DNA of 64,000 bases, from assembly GCA_000181795.3 (NCBI GenBank), contig CM012954.1, positions 1,534,014 through 1,598,013 of the forward strand, given 5' to 3'. Source of the DNA: Trichinella spiralis (taxonomy: Eukaryota; Nematoda; Enoplea; Trichinellida; Trichinellidae). Under the pieces are notes generated by a model. The model searched no databases, had not been told where the DNA came from, and saw only the letters and a program-made list of their open reading frames with translations. Below are positions 12,001 to 22,529 of this stretch, in pieces. Positions within the stretch are counted from its first letter, which is position 1. Each line of letters starts with the position of its first letter. The translations under genes were made by a program, and so were the position numbers.

Positions 12001-15000
12001 ATAAATAAATTTATAGCCACTGACGACGTTGCAAACATCATCATGTTTATATTTTTATCTTTACTTTTTTTAGATCAGTTGATTAAATAATTTCATCATT
12101 ACTTCCGTTAATTAAAAAACAAAATTGGGAAAAGTTCAAACAATGAAGATCATTATTGATGAAGTCGAAAATTGATTATCGTTATCAGTTAAAGCAAAAA
12201 TAGATCTCTCAATGTTTAAAAAAATTATTTTGAAAACATCACCCTTATTTCACAAAAAAAATAAGCAATGAGGACAAATGAATGAATTCGTGAATGAAAA
12301 AATGGAGAAATTAATTAAAATTATTAATTCCACAAAGCAGCAAATTGAAAATCAAATTGTGCAACTGTTGTGCAATTGGTAATTGGGAAAGCAACAGGAA
12401 ATTTTATATCAATTAAGGAAAATCAAAATGCCCGCTCGCCATTGCAAAAGTCGAACAAATGTTCGCCGCCATCGCAAACCACGTTGATCATCAACCGCTA
12501 ACTAATAAGCATGATGAAAAAGCGACATCCCGCGACAAAGGCAAAATAAAAATAAGTCAAATGCACTTGTCACACTTTTGCATCTGCTACATGCTTCCCG
12601 TCACCGTCCACTAATAGCCGCCGCATCACGTTGCAATGGCAATTTACATACAAGCTAGCAGGTACCAATATCAGCACACAATGAAACGAAGGTACAGTTC
12701 GTATCTCTTTTTTCTTTTAATTATCACTACGTCGTGTACGCGATTAATTTCCGTTTATCATAAAAGTGGTTATCAAGTTCAGTGGTTTATCGAAATCTTT
12801 TCAACTACATTCATCCTTTGATAAATAAATAAAATTTAAAAAAATGAAAGAAATTAAATGTAGAATAAAACCAAAAAATACAATCCCATAAATGTTCTAT
12901 TTTATAAACTGTATAACAGTAAGCTCGAGCGGTCGAGTAGATAGAGTAGAGGTAAAAAAACCGGAGAATAACCACAAGAACAACAGAAAAAGCAAGTAAA
13001 CCAAACATCTTTTTGGTGATGATCATAAATGAATAATATTTATTAGGTATAGTTGTGTAAAAGGGCATAATATGAACAGACAGATACCTCTGAGATCGGT
13101 GGCAGACAAAGCCACTTTGATTAGGCTGCAATTTTTGGCCAAACAATTGCAATGTCAGAAGTTGAAAAAAGCTATATGGAGGGAAAGCTCAGATTTGGAA
13201 CTTTTGGTCATTTGCAAATCTCCGGGGACACGCGCCAGTCGGCTAGCAGGCTTAATTTCGTTTCAACTGCCGACAATCAAACGAGCTAGCATTGGGTTAG
13301 AAACGATTTTACCGGTCGGCACCTAATTTCCAGGCAGGCAGATTACAACGATCAAAACCGACTCCGGCGAGATGCAAATGAAAAAAAAAGTAAATTTGCA
13401 CAAAAGCACGGCCAAAATCAACGTTAAACCAACTAACGAGTGTGCAGGGTCTCGGCGATCGATAAGCTTTAAAAGAATTAACTGATCACTTGTTGGAAAA
13501 TTACGTCAGTAAATAGATGCAACGCACGGTGAGTTGAGCAAATAAAATAAATCTACAAGTGACAAATAGACGTTTCATCACCATTTGCAAACCGACTGGT
13601 CTAAAAGCGTTGTTTACAGTTCACAAAACGCAGCTTTTCTTTCTTTCAATTTAAGCTCCACTCTGCTGTGCAACGGTTCTCAAACTCTTTCCATTTTCGT
13701 TCTTTTATTAAAAATTTCACTTCTCCAACATGCAATTTGACACTTCTCAACTTGAATAAAAACTTCTTCCGCTCACACAGATCAATTTCCAACATTTGCA
13801 TATTTTCGTACTGATTGAAAACTGTTGTAAGTATTCTTCCTTATTTTATATGTATATTAAAATTTTTTATTACAAAAACAAAGAAAAAAGAAGAAAACTC
13901 AAAAAACTTCATCATATTTTACCACAGAATAAATTGATAATAATAATAATAATAAGGCTCGATTACCACCACTACACAGTCGAATAATAACCAATGTTCA
14001 CTTATTAATTTCATGCAAATAGTTAATTCTCGTTTTGAGAGATTTTCGTTCAACTAAAGCATAAACGTATTTGCATACACAATAAATCAGTTCAGAAATT
14101 ATGTTGACCTAGGTTGAATAACAACGAAAATCTGGCTAATCATTTGCATAAAGAATAAGCGGCAGGTCACGAATATACTGATGATGTAAAATGAATTTTT
14201 CTACGAAAAACAAGCTAAACTTCTCATATTTCCAATTTCATTCAAAAAACTAGGAACAATTTTTTGTATGGATATCATCCTTCAGCATCGTGATCACTAT
14301 TTCTTTTCCTTAAAAATGACGACAACTTTCATACATAAATCACAAACTCTCTCACACGTGCACAAACTGTTGCAAAAATATCAGATGCCGAATTATAGAG
14401 AGAAAAAAAACATTTGTGAAAATAATGAGGAACTAAATTCAAAACGTTGCTTCTTCCCATTTGCTCGCAAATTGATTCCTTGAAGTTTGCTTTCCTGAGA
14501 AAAATATTTCAAAATTCAAACGAACCTCTCTTATCCATCTATCATTCAACGTCTCTTCTATTCTCTTCTAATGTTACATTCCATCTATTAATGTCATCCA
14601 TTTTCTGATTCGGCACTCAAACAAAAAGTATAAAAACCTCTTCTTGCAATGTATCTTTTTGTTTATTTATTTATTATTATATTATCAACAACAGCATTTC
14701 ACTGATGCTACTCAATTTATCACATTCCACGCAAAAATAACTGCAGTTCAAAAATCAAAGTAAATCAATTTTCATTTATGCAACTTAACTAACTGCTGCA
14801 GTGTATGTAATATTTAACTATCGACAAATTGAACACATGACCAACTTTATGAATGTCAAAAATGGAAGCCGCTTTAAAATGAAATCAACTCTGACACTGC
14901 TTCCTTGTCGAATGGCAAAACAATAGCTCATAATGGAGTTCATAAAACTACAAATGACAAGCGATGGATGAATCCATTCCATTTCAGTCGCGCTAAACAG

Positions 15001-16831
15001 CATCATATTTTGCATTATATATTATCGAAGCAACCGAAAAATGAAACATTGCAAATAAAATCTTTTTTTTTCTATTCAACATTTCCATAATTTTAAATTA
15101 TTTTAAATCACACAACATTTTATAATTGTCAAAAGGAAGAAAACCCACATCGCGTCATTATTCTATAATTATTTATTAGCAATATTTTATCAAATTGCGT
15201 CATTTTTTTAAAAGAATGTGAGAACAAAGAAAAAAAATTTTTAAACTAAAGAATACAGTAAGTAGTTCGTGTCTGCACGTTTTCTTGTGCAAATGAAATC
15301 AATTTAATTTTAACGATTAATTAGTGAAATGAGGTGAGCGAATGAGAAAACACAACTAACCTAAGCTGAGCTGAAGCAAAACAATCCTGCCCAAGATTTT
15401 GAATAAATGAAGTGAACAAAAAAATCTGCTCAACGTTATCTATATTCCTCTTAGCGTAATTAGCAGCTATCTGTTGTTTCTTTTTTTTCTAATTTAAAAA
15501 GTAGTTCCTCCTTAACGAAAAGAAAATGTGAAACAATTCAAATTTGTTCACAATTTGCATATCAACAAAAATTGACGAAAGAAAAAAAATGTTCTTCCCT
15601 CCCTCGTACATAATAAGATTTCATGTGAACAAGAGAAGAGAGAAAGGAAAAAGAAAAAGAAACACGAACACTTCTTTCCATTTGCAATTGTTAATCAAAA
15701 TTCGATTATCAAAATTTTACATTCAAAATTGAAGTCAATTTGTTGCCGTCGCCCTCTAGAGTCGGAAATTGTACAAAAAAAAAAAACAATTTCCCCCTTT
15801 CCACTGCTTTCTTCTTCATTTCAGCGATTTCAAAATTTTCACGGGATCAAATCAATTTTTAATTAATAAATAACAAAGCTTTCAACTAGTCGGTGTTGTG
15901 GTGGTTCGTGATTATCCGTTGGAAAATGAGTAACTAATCAAGAAGAGCATTCGGTCAGAATAGCGAAAAGCCGATTCACTGAGAGCAAATATGATATTCA
16001 CTTTGATGTCAACAAATTGTTGTACATTATATCTTCTGCAACTAATAAAATAGATATTTGGTTATCTTTTTCGAAACATTTCACACATATTTATTTCCAA
16101 GCTTATTCTAATTCAAAAATGCATTTTCTCTGGTAAAAAAATATGATTTGCACAACTAACGTCAAAAAATGATAACAACTCATCGATCAAAACTCGAAGT
16201 ATGTATAGCATGAAGAAAAACTAAAAAATAAAAAACAGCTAAACGTTCACAACTGCTCTTGGAGATTTATGACGAATGTCAATTAAAAACGCAAATATCA
16301 TACTGTCACAGATGACATTTTAAAAACACTACATCAAAAAGGATTCTTCCAAAGATTTCCAGTGTGCTGTTGTCCAATATTATCACAACTATTGATCGAC
16401 CAACTTTTCACCATTAAAAATATCTGAAATATTAGCCAGAACATCAGCCAACTTATAAACTATTGTAACTGTAAAATTTAATTATCCATTTACTTTCCTT
16501 GGGCTGTCATTCAAGTCAATCATTTTTCTAAATTCATCACAATAAATAAATATCAGCCAACCAGGTAACGCGTACATTTAAGCCATGATCAGTGTACAAC
16601 TAACTAGCTTGAGATCAACAACATTCCACACCTTCATCTCTTCGTCATGGCTCTCTGGAAATGATGATATTTTGTATATCAACATCTATCTATATATATA
16701 TATACTGTGACTGTATGTTTGCTTGTGTTTCTCAAAAAGGATTAATTTGTGAGCTTTGATTCAGGATCTCGAAAAGCTCAGGCGAGGTCGATACCAGCGA
16801 GCCGAACAGTCAGTCAAGACAATCGTTCAAC

Positions 16832-18449
16832 ATGACCGAAGTGATCCGCAGCGATAAAAAAGTCACCAAGTCCAGGTGGGCATTCTGGAGTTCAAAATTT
16901 CGCTATTACCGGAAAGGACATGACAACGATCATAGGGTGAAATTTCTGACCAAAAGTCAACGGCAAAACGTCGTCCGCAGTTGGGAAAAAGTACCAAACA
17001 AAAGGGCACTTGGAGAAGAAATATACATCCAAATATTTATGCACAAGCCAATGCTCAAGGTAATATAATCAAAAATACGCCTTTTTCTTTCCAAAGTAAA
17101 CTAACTATTCAATAAATAAAACCTTTCGCACTTTCACCACTAATTCACTTAATGATAATGGCTTATGATCAGTCTTTTTTGTTAATGAATTATAAAATAA
17201 ACGTATAAACTTCAAAATTAAAATAACTACATCTAGAGGTATATATATTTTTTTTCTTGTTAAGAAAACTTATACATTATCCTATTAGAAAAAACAATCG
17301 GAAAGTACGTTGATCTTCACGTACAAAATGTAAAAAATATCAACTGACAAAAGTTCCAGTCGCTTATTGAATACATTATTCTCCTAAATCCTCAAAGCTA
17401 CAAATCATCTGTGTGTGATCGGTCAACGCCATCATGACAGTTGATGATGAAGTGCAAGTGGAGAATAATTAAATTGGAAGATTAAAAATTAGCAACCGCA
17501 TCATTATTATTGTTCACTGATATTTCATTTTCGAATTTCAACTTTCTTGTTCAAGGTTGTTTTCAAAGGACAATTCAATACACTGAATAACAATTGCATT
17601 TCATAATTAACCTATTCCACTAGGCTATTACTTAACCAAATTTAACAACAATCGTCATAGGCTGAAATAGATTGTCCGTCTCCATTACCGACAGAATCAT
17701 TATCTATATTGCAAAGCCAATCCGCTCACATTCGTTCATTTACCCACTCTCTCAAACTAATTGCACTGGATTAATTATTTAAATATGTTCCGTTGAAACT
17801 ACGCTTTTTCATCCCTTTAACAACGCGCTGTTGTGTACATATTTCAATGCATAAATATAGATGATATCAATCTGAGCACCAAATTGTAATAAAAAATAAA
17901 ATAGAACAATCAAAAACTAGAATCATCATCAGATGCGTGTTTCAGAGTCTATTTCCATTTCGCACGGTTCCGGTGGATCAGTTACGCAACAATGCCCTTT
18001 TCACTAGACAAGCAGCCATATTTGCCGACTTCATCGACTGCGTTGTGGGATACTTGGCAATCGACAATGGCAACTTGATCATGGAACTCAGTGAACGCGT
18101 TGGAGTCAATCATGCCCTGATGACATCGGTCAACTTCGACCCTGAATGGTGGGTTCTGTTCGCCAACTCTGTGCTCGATTGCATACGACAATACTGCGAA
18201 CCGCAATTCATCTGTCTTCCCATCTCGCGGCACATCACCAGAAAAATAATGATCGCCTGGAGGATTCTACTCAAAGAGGTGGTGGACCGTATGAGCGAGG
18301 CGTTCATACAACGCCGGGAACTAGACATAAGACAAGAGAACAACTGCGACCCTAACGCTCAACTGGTCGAGTCGGAAGAGAAGCAAAATCATTCCGAAGA
18401 TGACGATTTGAACAACCCTAATTTGGAAATATTCGACGTACAATTATAG
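16832..18449 (+). CDS. Globin family protein, 2 exons, 243 aa
   Basis: Exons 16832-17059 and 17946-18449, phase 0, with an 886-base intron. A globin fold is readable: A helix LTKSQRQNVVRSWEKV (residues 39-54, Trp51), C-region proline in FMHKP, and CD1 Phe in SLFPF (about 79). Gln98 (LFTRQAAIF) aligns with the distal E7 position, and His132 in VNHALM is the proximal F8 histidine. An H helix follows with IAWRILLKEVVDRM. The protein should bind haem. Gln at E7 occurs in other invertebrate globins and alters ligand binding. A basic N-terminal extension of about 38 residues and an acidic C-terminal tail (SEDDDLNNPN) flank the globin domain. That suggests a specialised, neuroglobin-like or membrane-associated nematode globin rather than a plain oxygen store. 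The exact paralogue cannot be named. Confidence 0.85.
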
Positions 18450-18593
18450 GACTCACTCCACTGTTTCTTTCTTATCTGGTCTGATTTACTATTATCATAT
18501 TTTTATACTTTTGGAGGAAAAATGTCAAACTCATTATGCTGCTGTTGTTGTTGTTGTTGCTGCTGCCTTTTACAATCAAATAATCATACATGC

Positions 18594-18599
18594 AATAAA
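18594..18599 (+). promoter_or_regulatory. Poly(A) signal AATAAA of the globin gene
   Basis: Canonical AATAAA about 145 bases after the globin stop. The convergent ATP23-type gene ends at 18693, so the two 3' ends are within about 100 bases of each other and the UTRs may overlap. Confidence 0.6.
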
Positions 18600-18692
18600 G
18601 AAAAGAAACAAACAAAACTACACCATTATACAACCCTGCCTTTTTGAAGTTAACAAAACAGAAAAGCAAAATAAAATCACATACCTGAACAG

Positions 18693-19792
18693 TTAGTAGT
18701 AATTTCGGTACAATTTGCAAAATGGTTCGGTGTCAGAACAGCAGCGATCCATTGATTTTTCTATCAAAATCTTCGCCTCATTTTCACTGATTCCTGTCAA
18801 CGAGCAAACAGAGCTGACAGCAAGTCGTCTTATGCAGTCCTAAATTATTTAATTTTTATTGAAAAAAAAAATTGAAACGAATCGCAAATGCAATCAAAAT
18901 CTGAACCTTGAAATCATAAAAGTACAAGTGACTGGAATCTTTGAAAGCAGAATGTGCTGGACGACAGTTAATTAAATGTGCTGCCCTTATCTAAACAAAA
19001 AGCACACTGCTCAAATTATTTTTCACCACGCAAGATACAAGTAAATTAAAATAAATAATAAATAAACACCATCAATTTGAAATATTTCAAACAACATCTG
19101 TCTAGTAAAACATGAAACAACCTATTAAAATAGAAATATACTGTAAATTTTCATTACCTCGGAACAAATCAAATTTTCAATGTTTGATAAATCAAATTTC
19201 GCTCTGCAAGAATCAAACATGTGTATCAATTCGTGTCCCATCGCACGAAGAACATTTTTCTCATCGACAGTATCTTGGATGCAAATTATTATCTAAAGTA
19301 AATTTATTCAAAGTAGAGCAGTCAACAAAGTCAAGTAACCGTGCTTGACGATGGAAAGGATCAAATCCGCCGATCACATTTTTCGCACAATTCTGGAACG
19401 ATACATTTCGATCAAAATCAAACGAACTAAAATAGCATTCTGTTAGATTTATTTCAGCGCTAAACACCTATTAGTCGTGATGTAAGAATTTAGAAAAAAA
19501 ATTTAAACTTTAAGATGGAAATTGTCTCAAATGTTCAAGTAAAAACTGTTCACTTACCAGCCACTGCGACGAAGAGACCAAATGAGACTCTGAATCGCGG
19601 GATCTAAACTTCCAATATTGCAAAAACAAATAAAATTATTACAACAATTATACTTTGCATTGCTTTTTGAGCCGTGCTTTTCAAATCGGCGCGTTTCGCT
19701 TGGAACGCTTTGGATGTTGAATTTTCCAAACTGGATTCATGCCGACCACGTTCAGGAAACAATTTTGAACTGATACCGTCGTCGAAAGTCAT
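18693..19792 (-). CDS. ATP23: ATP23-type mitochondrial metalloprotease, 6 exons, about 223 aa
   Basis: Exons on the minus strand: 19792-19654, 19603-19558, 19459-19340, 19292-19158, 18990-18907, 18839-18693. The zinc-protease motif HELIH (about residues 122-126) lies in RAMGHELIHMFDSCRAKFD, and SEIRAAHLINC follows, as in ATP23/XRCC6BP1. Upstream are SLIWSLRRSGCAEI and NVIGGFDP, and the C-terminus is DCIRRLAVSSVCSLTGISEN, all in family order. Yeast ATP23 matures the mitochondrial Atp6 precursor and chaperones its assembly in the intermembrane space. The same role here is inferred. All junctions are in phase except intron 3 (19339-19293, 47 bases). With GT-AG ends it shifts the frame by one base; moving one G from the intron to the exon restores a perfect family match (see findings). 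The start ATG at 19792 is the only good candidate. Confidence 0.85.
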
Positions 19793-20308
19793 CAGCCGTC
19801 TTGTGTATTTCGAAAAAAAATTTCAAAACTTGCAACTTTACTATTACCTAATTTGATTTTCAGGTACAAATATTCGTTCTAAATAAAAAACAAAAACATT
19901 TCCATAAAAATTCAACAAATGCTCGTTTGAATGTTTCCACAAAACGTGATCTTTTTTCAAATAAATTTCCATACTTTTTCAATAATTATTCACTTTTTAA
20001 ATACTGTCAATTCGAAATTTCGTACACAACACAACACAACTAGTCGAATTATTCAAAATCTGATGCTGATTGAAAAATACATTCTGGATAATATTTGAAA
20101 ATAGTGAAAAAAAATGAAAATTACAACCTAATATTTTACAGTAGAAATGAAGCACAAAACAAAAGTGAACAAAAAATTAGAATAATTTGCTCTCGATTGC
20201 TGTGGGGAATTGTACTGGCAAATTCCAGTTGACGATGCATTGCAAAGAATCAGTCTTTCCTGTGCAACCGGCCAAACCAGTTGTTCCGTTGTGCTTATTC
20301 TTTGAATC

Positions 20309-21370
20309 ATGCTTTCCAAAAAAAGAACTACAACACCCGTCACAGCAAATACAACCAAAGCGCATTCACTCACTGTACAGGCAAGCAGGCAGACAGCAAA
20401 CGCCGGTTTATTTACCATTGCCCTGTTATTAACGATCTATTTTGCAAAAGTGTACACGCCACGCTCGTTGCATTGTCTAAACCAACAAAAGTGCCTCTTC
20501 TCCTGGAAACTTTTCCAACAGGCAAGTTATTCTCCAACGCTTCCTACCCAAATTTAGTCGGACAGCGAATTACAATTATTCATTTTTTTAATAAGCAGTT
20601 CTTTTTGTTTCTTTGAACAATTTTAATGTCCCTTATTTTGTTTCAGTTCTCATGGAATTCAACCAACCGGACCTTTCAATATTGCACGAAGATTCCGATA
20701 CTGTAGATGTGGCTCTGCGATTCCCCGGCCTCAAGCTACCCACACTGATGGACAAATTGGTGAACTTTTTCAAAGAACGCCCGATGCCAGATCGCCTGTT
20801 TGGAAATGCCAAATTTTCTCTGTGGAATTTGAAATCTGAGTATGTAGGCGATTGATGCAGATTATCAAATGAGCGTTCAAAAGTTGATAAGCATAATTCA
20901 TTTAACAGCCAACTAGAACTAGAACTAACAGTGCGAGGTGAAGACAAGAAGGAGACAAATTACCGTTATGTGATCCGCAGGTTTCCTTGTGAAATTGACG
21001 TGCATCGCGCTAGATTGAAAGTAAGTCATTTGGCGCATTTAATTCTCATTTCCAATTTAATGAATGATGTACTGTTGAACAAAACGAACAAAGATACTGT
21101 ACATCATAAATTCACCAGTTGTGATGAATATAATTTAGGCGAAACAATCTTACGACAAAACTCATTGCTTTTTAATAATTGAATTTTACAAAAGTCGACA
21201 CGGTGCAGATTGGAAAACGTTCATGGCGTTGCATGGAAATCTCGACGCTGGTTAAACGGAGCGTTCTTTTTTTTCAAAGTTCGTTTTCTCCATTTCTGTA
21301 CAGATTGTTCCGTCGCGTGTTCATTTTTATTGCCAAAGTTGCAGAAAAATACAGTATACAAATGTTGTGA
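20309..21370 (+). CDS. Unidentified single-pass membrane protein, about 227 aa
   Basis: Proposed exons 20309-20525, 20647-20839, 20909-21020 and 21209-21370, joined in phase. The N-terminus is polar with Thr and Lys. A hydrophobic segment (GLFTIALLLTIYFAKVY, about residues 33-49) would anchor it. Next come VDVALRFPGLKLPTLMDKL and a beta-rich stretch, DQLELELTVRGEDKK and YRYVIRRFPCEIDVHRARLK. The latter faintly recalls the arrangement of alpha-crystallin-type domains, but I do not claim the family. The second exon has a strong GTATGT donor. The last exon is uncertain, because two acceptors (21194 and 21208) are both in phase and give different C-termini. The gene is divergent from ATP23 across about 520 bases. 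Exons 2 and 3 are more certain than the ends. Confidence 0.4.
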
Positions 21371-22497
21371 GAAAAATGTTTGAAAACATTTTCAGCATAA
21401 ACACTTACTTTTTGGACAACTTTTACGCTTTCGAACAAAACAAGTACACAAATTTATGTTGTAATTTGAAAAAATAAATTTTCAAAAATTTAAACTTCTC
21501 AACAATTCAGTACAAATTTCAATAGAAAACTTTTTTGACAATTATACGTAAAAGTAAACCGGTCTTACCTGCACAGTTATGCATTCGATGAGTCGTAATG
21601 TTTTATTTCAAAAATTTGCATAAAGCATTCATTCACGTTTCAACAATAAAATAACAATAAACAAACAGTCAATCAATTAAATAATACAAAAGTCTCGGTG
21701 ACAAACAGAAAGTTAACTTCGGTGACAAGTTATAGTGATCGGAACAAAAATTACAGTATCACAAAAATGTTCAAGATTATCACGTTCAATTGGCAGTGAT
21801 ACAGTTAATTGTACGTTAATGTATGATTGATGAGTTTTGATTAAATTGTTTACAATTGTTTGCGCTTATCGGTTAATGATCGAATAGTGAAAAGCAAATT
21901 GACCAGCTGAAATAAAATTCATCACCATGTACGGTAGTTGTTCACTTACTGGTCAGTCAAGACGTTGAACAGAGCTAATATGAATGCCGGACGAACAGGC
22001 CGATCTCAACGTTTGACACAGAAGAATCCACGAGGTTTGACGTCTCTCTGTGAATTCTTACAGTGCCAAGCACTGAGCACCGGATCAACGTTGGACGAAA
22101 GCAGAAAGTCGTGTAAAATGGCCGGAGCTGAGACGACGGTGTAACGCTGATCTTTTTATAGCACTGATGAAAACACGGTCCAGAAACGAAGCAGCCGTGA
22201 ATTCATCCAGTGCCATTCAAAGCTCAGGCTAAGCGATCCAGCCCCGGCAATGTACATATATATACATATATATATTTATTTATTTATTTATGATAGCTTC
22301 TTCTGCTTCTTCATCTTTGTTGCGATCGATTGATTAATCTTGCCAAAACTTTTCACTTCTCTGTATTATTCCATTTGCTTCTGTCCGAGCTTCAAAATTT
22401 CGATATCTGAGTCGAATAGGAAGAAAAAGAAGAAGAAAAAGCAAAAGAATGAATTAGCATGTTTGTAGTGTGCAAAATTGAAAGAAGAGTGTAATGC

Positions 22498-22529
<32 letters not shown>

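Larger units (their letters stand above)
6640..16830. other. 10 kb AT-rich gene-poor region
   Basis: Most of this stretch is AT-rich, with short open frames that look random. G+C-richer islands occur at about 8460-8780, 12420-12640 and 13080-13460. The first contains exon-like pieces listed separately. The second encodes only a 19-codon frame (MPARHCKSRTNVRRHRKPR). The third has an 84-codon frame without recognisable homology. The region could be intergenic or hold large introns and regulatory elements of a gene whose exons I could not join. No tRNA, transposon or CRISPR signal was seen. Confidence 0.5.
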
